DNA of 10,610 nucleotides from Ktedonobacter racemifer (GTDB lineage: Bacteria; Chloroflexota; DTOL01; JACQYG01), in the NCBI GenBank assembly GCA_020723545.1, contig DYIS01000066.1:1-10610 (forward strand), read 5' to 3'. Below the pieces are notes generated by a model. It was not told the DNA's origin. It made no database searches and worked only from the letters and a program-made list of their open reading frames with translations. Shown here piece by piece: positions 1 to 6,551 of this stretch (the first letter of the stretch is position 1; every line of letters starts with the position of its first letter). A program made the position numbers and the translations under genes.

Positions 1-1
1 G

Positions 2-1849
2 GACATACCGGATAGCGTCACACAGGGCTCCGGCGCCGCGGCCAATGCCCTGGCCCTCCTGGCCCCGGCCCGGGGCACCCTGGTGAAGCCTAAGGAATAC
101 CCGCCGGAGATGGACGTGTCTGGCCAGGAGCCTCGGGTGGGGGTCTTCGTCTGTCACTGCGGCTCCAACATCGCCGGCGTAGTAGACGTGGAGAAGGTGG
201 TGGAATACGCCAAGGCCCTGCCGGGGGTTGTCCACGCCCAGCGCAACCTCTTCACCTGTTCCCAGGATACCCAGGAGAACATCAAGCTGAAGATTGTGGA
301 GCTGGGCTTGAATCGGGTGGTGGTGGCCGCGTGCACGCCGCGCACCCACGAGCCCATCTTCCAGGAGGCCATGCGGGAGGCAGGGCTGAATCCGTACTAT
401 TTTGAGATGGCCAACATCCGGGACCAGTGCTCTTGGGTGCACTCTAAGGAACCCCGGGAGGCCACGGTTAAGGCCATGGACCTGTTGCGCATGGCCGTGG
501 CCCGGGCCCGGCTGCTCCAGCCGCTGCACCGGGAGCCCATGGAGTTGCAACACCAGGCCCTGGTAATCGGCGGCGGCCCGGCAGGGCTGACCGCTGCCTT
601 GAGCCTGGCCGGCCAGGGCTTCGCCGTCTCCCTGGTAGAACGGGAGAAGGAGCTGGGCGGCCACCTGAGGCACCTGCCCTATTCCCTCCAGGGGGCCGGG
701 ACCCGGGAGTTCCTGGAGCGCCTGGTGCGGGACGTGGAAAGTCACCCGCTCATCCGGGCCTTCAAGGACTCCGAGGTCCTGGATACCTCCGGCTTCGTGG
801 GTAACTTCCAGAGCACGGTGCTCACCGGCCGCAGCTCCTCCAATGGCGACCGCCAAAAGGTGGAGATCGGCCACGGCGTCACCATTGTGGCCACCGGTGC
901 CAGAGAGTACCGGGGTCAGGAATACCTGCTGGGCCAGGCGCCCCAGGTCATCACCCAGCAAGACCTCATGGAGCGCATCGCCCTGGGCCCGGCCTCCCTG
1001 ACCCGGGCCCAGGACGTCGTGATGATCCAGTGTGTTGGTCCAGGGCCGGGCAAAGAGTGGTACTGCAGCCGCCTGTGCTGCACCGTGGCCATCAACAATG
1101 CGTTGAAGGTCAAGGAGCTAACCCCTCAGGCTACCATCTATGTGCTTTATAAAGACATCCGAACCTATGGGTTCCGGGAAAGGCTCTACACCCAGGCCCG
1201 GGAGAAGGGCATCATCTTCGTGCGCTACACCGATGCCGCCCCACCCCAGGTGGCTGAATCCGCTGGTCGGCTCACGGTGAAGGTGACCGACCCGGTGCTC
1301 CGGGAGGAGCTGGAACTCTCGGCGGACCTCCTGGTGCTCACCACTGCCCTGGTGCCCTCAGAGGGCGCCGACAGTTTCGCGCCCTTGCTCAAGATACCGC
1401 AGACCCGGGAGGGCTTTTTCTTGGAGGCCCACGTGAAGCTCCGGCCGGTGGACTTCGGCTCGGAAGGCATTTTCCTCTGTGGCTCGGCTCACTATCCCAA
1501 GTTCTTGAGCGAGTCCATCGCCCAGGGCTACGCCGCGGCGGCCCGGGCCGCCACGATCCTTTCCAAGCCCCAGCTCATGGTGGGCGGCGTGGTGGCGGTG
1601 GTGGACGAGACCAGGTGCGTGGGCTGCCTCACCTGTGTGCGTGTATGCCCCTATAAGGTGCCCCGCATCAGTCCGGAGAAACGCGGCGCGGGCGGCCTCC
1701 TGGGGGCGGCCGAGATCGCCGTGGCCCAGTGCCAGGGGTGCGGGGTGTGCGCCGCGGAATGCCCGGCCAAGGCCATACAGCTCTTACACTATCGCGACGA
1801 GCAGGTCCTGGCCAAGACCGAGGCCCTGTTCGCGGAGGTCTGTGCATGA
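2..1849 (+). CDS. hdrA: HdrA-family FAD/iron-sulfur electron-transfer subunit, 5' partial
   Basis: HdrA-type flavoprotein, the candidate flavin-based electron-bifurcation or confurcation subunit of a heterodisulfide-reductase-like complex. The frame is open from the window edge, so the GTG at 83 is internal and the true start lies upstream. Visible in order: a short segment (2-85) resembling the C-terminal end of an HdrA FAD domain; a CHCGSN motif (152-169) opening an HdrA N-terminal domain; a CSQDTQ motif; the FAD-binding GGGPAG (569-586); the YCSRLCC motif typical of HdrA; a second FAD-domain tail (HYPKF..ESIAQG); and two 4Fe-4S ferredoxin motifs, CxxCxxCxxxCP, at 1616-1651 and 1730-1765. 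The first segment parallels the later FAD-domain tail, so the protein is probably two HdrA modules fused in tandem. Its stop overlaps the mvhD start as ATGA, implying translational coupling. The HdrA assignment is firm; the exact electron donor (such as NADH) is inferred from Moorella. Confidence 0.93.
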   Translation, partial: DIPDSVTQGSGAAANALALLAPARGTLVKPKEYPPEMDVSGQEPRVGVFVCHCGSNIAGVVDVEKVVEYAKALPGVVHAQRNLFTCSQDTQENIKLKIVELGLNRVVVAACTPRTHEPIFQEAMREAGLNPYYFEMANIRDQCSWVHSKEPREATVKAMDLLRMAVARARLLQPLHREPMELQHQALVIGGGPAGLTAALSLAGQGFAVSLVEREKELGGHLRHLPYSLQGAGTREFLERLVRDVESHPLIRAFKDSEVLDTSGFVGNFQSTVLTGRSSSNGDRQKVEIGHGVTIVATGAREYRGQEYLLGQAPQVITQQDLMERIALGPASLTRAQDVVMIQCVGPGPGKEWYCSRLCCTVAINNALKVKELTPQATIYVLYKDIRTYGFRERLYTQAREKGIIFVRYTDAAPPQVAESAGRLTVKVTDPVLREELELSADLLVLTTALVPSEGADSFAPLLKIPQTREGFFLEAHVKLRPVDFGSEGIFLCGSAHYPKFLSESIAQGYAAAARAATILSKPQLMVGGVVAVVDETRCVGCLTCVRVCPYKVPRISPEKRGAGGLLGAAEIAVAQCQGCGVCAAECPAKAIQLLHYRDEQVLAKTEALFAEVCA

Positions 1850-2325
1850 ACTCAGGCGAATTCGAGCCGGAGATCGTCGCCTACGCCTGCCACTACTGCG
1901 CCTACGCCGCCGCAGACCTGGCCGGGGTGATGCGCCTCTCCTACCCGCCCAACGTGAAGATCATCAAGCTGCCGTGCACCGGCAAGCTGGACGTCCTCTA
2001 CGTGCTGAAGTCCTTCGAGCAGGGCGCTGACGGCGTCTTCGTGGCAGGCTGACTGGAGGGCCAATGCCATTACCTGGAAGGTAATGTGAGCGCCAAACGG
2101 CGAGTCAGGTACTTGAAGGGGCTATTGGACCAGATCGGCATCGGCGGCGGGCGCCTTAAGATGTATAACCTGTCCTCAGCGGAGGGGCCCAGGTTCGCCC
2201 AGATCGCCCGGGAGATGACGGAAAAAGTGAGAGCCTTAGGCCCCACGCCGTTAAAAAAGGTGCTGCCGAGACCCTCTGCCGCAAGGTCGGCTGCAAGAGA
2301 AATAGGGGCAGGCGTCGATGGATAG
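1846..2325 (+). CDS. mvhD: MvhD-family 2Fe-2S electron-transfer subunit, probable selenoprotein (in-frame TGA at 2050-2052)
   Basis: MvhD/FrhD-type small iron-sulfur protein that links HdrA to an electron donor or acceptor module. Read with TGA as Sec it is 159 residues. Residues 1-68 carry CHYC (Cys15, Cys18), AAADLAG, YPPNV and PCTG (Cys44), ending GADGVFVAG. The TGA is residue 69. The same frame then continues with LEGQCHYLEGN (Cys74), AKRRVRYLKGLL, a SSAEGPRFAQI segment and TEKVRALGP, all matching the second half of the family. In ordinary members the TGA position is the first Cys of a GCxxGxCHY motif, a cluster ligand. A perfect hairpin lies 22 nt after the TGA. GGAGG lies 7 nt before the ATG, which overlaps the hdrA stop. 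The tail after about residue 137 does not match the family and overlaps a direct repeat also found at the end of the next gene. Alternative: a recent nonsense mutation, judged less likely because the downstream half is intact and the hairpin is present. Confidence 0.85.
2067..2088 (+). promoter_or_regulatory. Candidate bacterial SECIS hairpin for the mvhD UGA codon
   Basis: CATTACC (2068-2074) pairs perfectly with GGTAATG (2080-2086) around the 5-nt loop TGGAA. C2067 can also pair with G2088 if U2087 is bulged. The loop begins 22 nt after the UGA and has G as its second base, which fits the published bacterial SECIS pattern (short apical loop, G in the first two loop bases, about 16-37 nt from the UGA). 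The stem also encodes part of the conserved CHYLEGN peptide, but it does so with CAT, GGT and AAT codons, which end in T and are unusual in this GC-rich window. This is consistent with selection for pairing. Function is inferred. Confidence 0.7.
2259..2307 (+). repeat. Imperfect direct repeat, left copy (3' end of mvhD)
   Basis: This stretch aligns without gaps to 3197-3245 at a constant offset of 938 bases, with about 42 of 49 positions identical by hand count. It includes 15 identical bases (2265-2279), 10 identical bases (2288-2297) and 9 identical bases (2299-2307). In the frame offset from mvhD it reads GAAETLC...GCK, the same peptide that ends the downstream CDF protein. The two copies bracket the CDF gene. 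Confidence 0.8.
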
Positions 2326-3238
2326 CCACGGCCAGTCCTTTGCCAGTAAAGAACGCCTCCTGGGGCAACGACGCCTGGCCATAGCCCTGCTGGTCACCGC
2401 CGGGATCCTGGTGGCCGAGGTGGTGGGTGGCTTCCTGGCCAATAGCCTGGCCCTCTTGAGCGACGCCGGCCACGTGCTGACCGACCTGGTGGCTCTCGTG
2501 TTCAGTTACCTGGCGGCCCGCTTCGCCACCCGGCCTGCCACCCACCGCCGGACCTTCGGATTCTACCGGCTGGAGATCCTGTCAGCCCTGGCCAACGGGG
2601 TGACCCTGGTCGTTGTCTCGCTCGTGATATTCTACGAGGCCTATCACCGCCTGCAGGCCCCGGTACCGGTCAAGGGCCTGGAGGTGTTCGTCATAGCCAC
2701 CATCGGTCTCCTGGGGAATCTCCTGGCGGCCTGGCTCCTGGGCGACGCCGGCGGGGGCCTGAATATCCGGGGGGCCATGCTCCACGTGCTGGGGGATGCG
2801 GTCTCCTCGGTGGGCGTAATCATCGGTGGCCTGGTGATCATCTTTACCGGATGGTATCTCATCGACCCGCTCCTGAGCGTGGGCATCGGGCTATTGATCA
2901 TCTTCGGGGCCCTCCGCCTGATCACGGAGTCGGTGGACATCCTCCTGGAGGCCACGCCCAAGTCCCTGGACCTGCCGGAGATGGTGGAGGACGTGCTGGG
3001 CGTGGAGGGGGTTCGCGACCTCCACGACGTGCACGTGTGGAGCATCACCTCCGGCCTTTATGCCATGAGCGGGCACATCCTGATCGACGACATGATGATT
3101 ACCGGCTCCAGCCAGATCCTGGCCAAGGTGCGGGAACTGCTGGAGCGCAAGTATCACATCGAGCATACCACTTTTCAGATCGAATGCGAGCATTGCGGGG
3201 CAGCCGAGACCCTCTGCGACATGATCGGCTGCAAGTGA
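2318..3238 (+). CDS. Cation diffusion facilitator (CzcD/ZitB-type zinc or cobalt exporter)
   Basis: Inner-membrane CDF transporter of 306 residues, expected to export Zn2+, Co2+ or a similar divalent metal in exchange for protons. Hydrophobic segments are consistent with the usual six transmembrane helices. The metal-site motifs are HxxxD in helix 2 (SDAGHVLTD, His52 and Asp56) and HxxxD in helix 5 (HVLGD, His156 and Asp160), the pattern usual for zinc-type members. The cytoplasmic C-terminal domain has VHVWSITSG and HTTFQIEC and ends in a short Cys-rich tail (CEHC, then two more Cys). The ATG overlaps the end of mvhD by 8 nt, with AGGGG upstream. Its position between mvhD and metV is odd: it splits a set of genes for one enzyme complex and is flanked by a direct repeat, suggesting later insertion. 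A link to zinc in MetV or to cobalt in corrinoid proteins of the pathway is speculation. Confidence 0.93.
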   Translation: MDSHGQSFASKERLLGQRRLAIALLVTAGILVAEVVGGFLANSLALLSDAGHVLTDLVALVFSYLAARFATRPATHRRTFGFYRLEILSALANGVTLVVVSLVIFYEAYHRLQAPVPVKGLEVFVIATIGLLGNLLAAWLLGDAGGGLNIRGAMLHVLGDAVSSVGVIIGGLVIIFTGWYLIDPLLSVGIGLLIIFGALRLITESVDILLEATPKSLDLPEMVEDVLGVEGVRDLHDVHVWSITSGLYAMSGHILIDDMMITGSSQILAKVRELLERKYHIEHTTFQIECEHCGAAETLCDMIGCK

Positions 3239-3245
3239 AATAGGG
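3197..3245 (+). repeat. Imperfect direct repeat, right copy (3' end of the CDF gene)
   Basis: Partner of the copy at 2259-2307. Here the repeat is read in frame as the CDF C-terminus (GAAETLC...GCK, stop), and it runs on through the AAATAGGG stretch that leads into the ribosome-binding region of metV. Each copy therefore includes the end of one gene and the sequence just before the start codon of the next. Confidence 0.8.
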
Positions 3246-3255
3246 AGGACCAGGC

Positions 3256-4002
3256 ATGATCATTGCCCAGCAAAAGCCTCTGGAGGAGATCAAGGGCCTT
3301 CTGGCCAACTATCAAAGAGTGCTCATCGCCGGGTGCGGCACCTGCGTCACCGTTTGCTTCGCCGGTGGCGAAAAAGAGGTGGGCATCCTGGCCTCCTCTC
3401 TGCGCATGGCCTTTCAGGTGGACGGAGATCCCAAGGACATCCGGGAGGCCACCGTCCAGCGCCAGTGCGAGTGGGAATACATTGAGGCCATCGCCGAGCA
3501 GGTCCAGCAGGCGGACGTTGTGCTTTCTTTGGCCTGCGGCATCGGCGTGCAGACTATGGCCGAGCGCTTCCGGGGCAAGCGCCTGCTCCCCGGGCTCAAC
3601 ACCGCTTTCCTGGGCTACCCGGTGGAGCAAGGGGTCTGGAAGGAGAACTGCGCTGCCTGCGGCAACTGCGTCCTGGATAAGACCGGCGGCATCTGCCCCA
3701 TCGCCAGGTGCTCCAAGAGCCTCTTGAACGGCCCCTGCGGCGGCTCCCACGACGGCAAGTGCGAGATCTCCGACGACGTGGAGTGCGCCTGGGACCAGAT
3801 CTACCAACGGCTTAAGGAACTGGGCCTGCTTGATAACATGCTGGAGATCATGCCGCCCAAGGACTGGTCCACCGGCCGGGCGGGGGGGCCAAAGCGCATC
3901 GTCCGGGAAGACCTGCGCCCTTTGAGCATGGGAGCAGGGGAGCACCTGAGCATGGGAGCAGATGAGCAAGGGAGCGAGGGGAGCACTCTAGCACCCCTAT
4001 AG
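3256..4002 (+). CDS. metV: MetV, cysteine-rich partner subunit of methylenetetrahydrofolate reductase
   Basis: MetV carries metal centres that pass electrons to MetF, the catalytic subunit. The protein has an N-terminal CGTCVTVC motif (Cys27, Cys30, Cys34) followed by AGGEKEV, a middle domain with LACGIGVQT, and a C-terminal Cys-rich region: CAACGNC (Cys132, 135, 138), Cys147, Cys152, PCGG (Cys161) and Cys169. That region is described in the family as a zinc-finger or iron-sulfur site. The conserved core ends near PKRIVRE. Residues from about 221 to 248 are a low-complexity, Ser/Gly/Glu-rich tail encoded by a purine-rich repeat that recurs at 8077. The core alone, about 220 residues, matches the usual MetV length. 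Start: ATG 3256 with GGAGG 7 nt upstream, 17 nt after the CDF stop. metF follows after 84 nt. Confidence 0.93.
   Translation: MIIAQQKPLEEIKGLLANYQRVLIAGCGTCVTVCFAGGEKEVGILASSLRMAFQVDGDPKDIREATVQRQCEWEYIEAIAEQVQQADVVLSLACGIGVQTMAERFRGKRLLPGLNTAFLGYPVEQGVWKENCAACGNCVLDKTGGICPIARCSKSLLNGPCGGSHDGKCEISDDVECAWDQIYQRLKELGLLDNMLEIMPPKDWSTGRAGGPKRIVREDLRPLSMGAGEHLSMGADEQGSEGSTLAPL
3922..3998 (+). repeat. Purine-rich dispersed repeat at the metV 3' end
   Basis: It contains a 15-nt direct repeat, TGAGCATGGGAGCAG, at 3923-3937 and 3947-3961 (period 24), then further GAGCA-rich units and a GCACCCC end. The first 23 bases match 8077-8099 at 20 of 23 positions by hand count. An 8-bp inverted repeat pairs AGGGGAGC (3977-3984) with GCTCCCCT (4014-4021). 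The element lies mostly inside the metV reading frame and encodes its unconserved tail. Confidence 0.65.
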
Positions 4003-4040
4003 AGGAGTTCTCGGCTCCCCTGTTCCTTTAGCGGGTAGCA

Positions 4041-4057
4041 GGCCAATCGTATTGGCC
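4041..4057 (+). other. Short perfect hairpin between metV and metF
   Basis: GGCCAAT (4041-4047) and ATTGGCC (4051-4057) are perfectly complementary with a 3-nt CGT spacer, 30 nt before the metF start. There is no following T-run, so it is not a standard intrinsic terminator. It could be an mRNA-processing or stability element, or a protein-binding palindrome. The role is unknown. Confidence 0.45.
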
Positions 4058-4086
4058 GTGAGCCAGATGGTCAGGGAGGGTTATTA

Positions 4087-5010
4087 GTGAAAGCGGAAAG
4101 CATTCTCTCGAAGATACTCGAGAGCGGCGCCTTCGCCGTCACCGGTGAGCTGGGCCCACCCAAGAGCGCCGACGCCGAAGTCATAAAGAGGAAGGCCGCG
4201 ATCCTCAAGGGCTACGTGGATGCCGTCAACATCACCGACAACCAGACGTCCATCGTCCGCATGTCCAGCATCGCCTCCGGGGCCATTCTGGTGCAACTGG
4301 GCCTGGAGCCCATCATCCAGATGACCTGCCGGGACCGCAACCGCATCGCCATGCAGAGCGATCTCCTGGGTGCCTATGCCCTGGGCGCCCGGAACCTTCT
4401 GTGTCTCACTGGCGACCACCAGGTCTTCGGCAATCACCCCCAGGCTAAGAACGTCTTCGACCTGGATTCCATCCAGCTCGTACAGATGATGCGAGCCATG
4501 CGGGACGAGAAGAAGTTCCAGTGCGGCGAGGACATCGCCCTGGAGCCCCGCTTCTTCCTGGGCGCTGCCGAGAACCCCTTCGCCGACCCCTTCGATTTCC
4601 GGGCTTTGCGCCTGGCCAAGAAGGTGAAGGCTGGTGCCGACTTCATCCAGACCCAGATCATTTACAACGTCCCTAAATTCGTCGAGTGGATGAAGATGGT
4701 ACGGGAGCTGGGGCTGCACCAGCAGGTCAAGATCTTGGCCGGCGTGAGCCCCCTCAAGTCCCCAGCGGTAGCCAGGTACATGCGGGACAAGGTGCCGGGC
4801 ATGGACGTGCCCGACGAGATCGTAGAGCGCATGGAGAGGGCCCCCAAGGAAGAGCGCAAGGCCCAGGGCATCCAGATCTGCGTGGACGTCATCAACCAGG
4901 TGCGCGAGATCCAGGGCGTGGCCGGCGTGCACATCATGGCGGTGGAATGGGAAGAGGCGGTGCCAGAGATCACCAAAAAGGCTGGCCTTCTGCCCAGGCC
5001 CGCGTTCTAA
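4087..5010 (+). CDS. metF: Methylenetetrahydrofolate reductase catalytic subunit MetF
   Basis: MetF reduces 5,10-methylene-THF to 5-methyl-THF with a flavin, the last step of the methyl branch before transfer to the corrinoid protein. The 307-residue TIM-barrel protein shows TGELGPPK near the N-terminus, with Glu21 at the position of the catalytic Glu28 of E. coli MetF. It also has NITDNQT, QMTCRDRNR and LCLTGDH (folate and FAD pocket), an FDLDSIQL segment, and a late AGVSPLKS strand. Start is GTG 4087, chosen because GGGAGGG lies just upstream and the conserved fold begins within a few residues. It follows metV directly, as in acetogens whose MetF works with MetV rather than binding NAD(P)H by itself. 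A weak 6-bp inverted repeat (5019-5038) lies after the stop. Recognition is firm; electron delivery from HdrABC-MvhD through MetV is inferred from the Moorella complex. Confidence 0.94.
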   Translation: MKAESILSKILESGAFAVTGELGPPKSADAEVIKRKAAILKGYVDAVNITDNQTSIVRMSSIASGAILVQLGLEPIIQMTCRDRNRIAMQSDLLGAYALGARNLLCLTGDHQVFGNHPQAKNVFDLDSIQLVQMMRAMRDEKKFQCGEDIALEPRFFLGAAENPFADPFDFRALRLAKKVKAGADFIQTQIIYNVPKFVEWMKMVRELGLHQQVKILAGVSPLKSPAVARYMRDKVPGMDVPDEIVERMERAPKEERKAQGIQICVDVINQVREIQGVAGVHIMAVEWEEAVPEITKKAGLLPRPAF

Positions 5011-5057
5011 TTTGTAAGGGGGATGCCCGCTTATCCCCAATTTCTGGAGTCGAGGGT

Positions 5058-6467
5058 ATGGCTTTTACTGGTAAACAACTGGCCGGGGCCATCCGAGGCG
5101 AGCTGGGCGAGAACGTATATCTCTGCTACCAGTGCAAGAAGTGCACCTCGGGCTGCCCGGTGGCCGATGAGATGGACCTTGTTCCCAACCAGGTGATGCG
5201 CTCCCTGCAACTGGGGCGCGACCAGCGCGCCCTGGATAGCATCACCCCGTGGATCTGCGCCTCCTGCCAGACCTGCGTGACCCGCTGCCCGCAGAACATA
5301 GACATACCCAGGATCATGGATTTCCTGAAGATCACCTCCCAGGCTCGGGGAATCAAAGCCAGGATCCCGGCGGTGTCCATTTTCAACCAGGCTGGCGTTC
5401 GCTCCATGCAGCTCTTCGGGCGGTTGTACGAGCTGGGCGTCCTGGGCGAGTCGAAGCTGCGGACCATGAACTTCACCGAAGACGTAGATCTGGGCCTGAA
5501 GCTCCTGGCCAGGGGGAAGCTGAAAGCTCTCCCCAGCATCGCGCGTTATGCCAGGAGTCGCCGGCCTGCGCCCCCTCCCAGCCTTCGGGCTAACTCCGTG
5601 GCTTACTTCCCCGGCTGCTCTCTGCACTCCACCGGTGTGGAGTACGACATGTCCACCCGGGCGGTGGCCGGGCTCTTGGGCCTGGAGCTTCGGGAGCCCA
5701 AGGGGTGGGTGTGCTGTGGCAGCTCCCCGGGCCACGCCGTGTCCCACGAGTTCGCCACGGTTCAGCCCATGAAGAACCTGGCCCTGGTGGCTCAGGGCGG
5801 CAACGACGAGGTGACCATGCCTTGCGCTGCCTGCTTCTCCCGTTTCAAGACCGCAGTCTACGACGTACAGCGAGAGCCCGGGCTCAAGGCCAAAGTGGCG
5901 GAAGAGGTGGGGTATTCCTATGATGGACAGATAAAGGTATCCCATCTCCTGGATGTGTTCTTGTCCAGGATTGGCCTCCCGGCCATCAGAGCGGCGGTGA
6001 AAAGCCCGCTAACCGGCATGAAGGTGGTCTGCTACTACGGGTGCCTTTTGACCAGGCGCCCGGAGGTGACCCAGGCCGATCACCCCGAATACCCTATGCG
6101 TATGGACCGCCTGGTGGAGGCCCTGGGTGCCGAGGCCCTGGACTGGTCCTACAAGACCGATTGTTGCGGCGGGAGCCTGGCCCTGACCAGAGCGGAAACG
6201 GCGATGAGGCTCAGCAGCAAGATACTGCAGAACGCCCGGGACGTAGGTGCCCAGGCCATTGTGGTGGGCTGCTCTCTGTGCCATATCAACCTGGACACGC
6301 GCCAGGAGCACATGGCCAAGAAGTGGGGCCTGGCCTACGACCTGCCCATAATCTATTTCACCCAACTGATGGGCCTGGCCTATGGGCTGGACCCCAAGGC
6401 CCTGGGCTTGCTCAAGCACTTCGTGAGCCCGGAGCGACTGCTGGCCCAGGTGGCAGCTGGCAGATAG
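5058..6467 (+). CDS. hdrCB: HdrC-HdrB fusion, heterodisulfide-reductase-like iron-sulfur subunit
   Basis: A single 469-residue protein joins HdrC and HdrB, which are usually separate. The HdrC part (about 1-180) has two 4Fe-4S motifs: CYQCKKCTSGCP (Cys23, 26, 29, 33) and CASCQTCVTRCP (Cys67, 70, 73, 77). The HdrB part has both CCG domains: PGC (Cys187), CCG (Cys219-220), CAAC (Cys256, 259); then CYYGC (Cys325, 329), CCGG (Cys369-370), CSLC (Cys405, 408). The spacings are those of the family that binds noncubane 4Fe-4S clusters. The ATG at 5058 is chosen because GGAG lies 8 nt upstream and HdrC homology begins directly after it; the frame is open further upstream but only as a shadow of metF. 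In a metVF operon its partner is probably MetV or MetF rather than CoM-S-S-CoB. The stop codon lies inside a heptamer repeat array, so the last few residues are repeat-encoded. Confidence 0.93.
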   Translation: MAFTGKQLAGAIRGELGENVYLCYQCKKCTSGCPVADEMDLVPNQVMRSLQLGRDQRALDSITPWICASCQTCVTRCPQNIDIPRIMDFLKITSQARGIKARIPAVSIFNQAGVRSMQLFGRLYELGVLGESKLRTMNFTEDVDLGLKLLARGKLKALPSIARYARSRRPAPPPSLRANSVAYFPGCSLHSTGVEYDMSTRAVAGLLGLELREPKGWVCCGSSPGHAVSHEFATVQPMKNLALVAQGGNDEVTMPCAACFSRFKTAVYDVQREPGLKAKVAEEVGYSYDGQIKVSHLLDVFLSRIGLPAIRAAVKSPLTGMKVVCYYGCLLTRRPEVTQADHPEYPMRMDRLVEALGAEALDWSYKTDCCGGSLALTRAETAMRLSSKILQNARDVGAQAIVVGCSLCHINLDTRQEHMAKKWGLAYDLPIIYFTQLMGLAYGLDPKALGLLKHFVSPERLLAQVAAGR

Positions 6468-6499
6468 CTAATAGCAGATGGCCGATGGCAGATGGCAGG
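6451..6499 (+). repeat. Heptanucleotide tandem array (TRGCAGA), seven degenerate units
   Basis: Seven consecutive 7-nt units, exactly in phase, follow the consensus TRGCAGA with one to three changes in some units. The array begins before the end of hdrCB, encodes its last residues and provides its TAG stop (6465-6467). The rest of the gap to fchA (6500-6551) holds nothing clear apart from a weak 5-bp inverted repeat (6491-6507) and the fchA ribosome-binding site. A similar array ends folD. Confidence 0.8.
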
Positions 6500-6551
6500 C
6501 CACCATCAGCCACTGGTTTCCCCATAATTCTTTATTGGCGAAGGAGACGAG

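Noticed and set aside
83..1849. GTG at 83 as the start of hdrA
   Set aside because: The frame is open to the window edge and the upstream codons give HdrA-like FAD-domain sequence, so the gene is a 5' partial.
1846..2052. mvhD as a 68-residue truncated gene or pseudogene, with a second gene starting at GTG 2086
   Set aside because: The sequence after the TGA stays in the same frame with intact family motifs, including residues before 2086, and a SECIS-like hairpin is present. Two separate half-proteins would lose the cluster site.
5019..5038. Inverted repeat GGGGAT/ATCCCC after metF as an intrinsic terminator
   Set aside because: Only 6 bp with an 8-nt loop, no T-run, and the hdrCB ribosome-binding site follows at once.
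4686..5057. N-terminal extension of the HdrCB frame back through metF
   Set aside because: The stretch overlaps metF in another frame, encodes Gly/Arg-rich low-complexity sequence, and a good ribosome-binding site and HdrC homology start at 5058.
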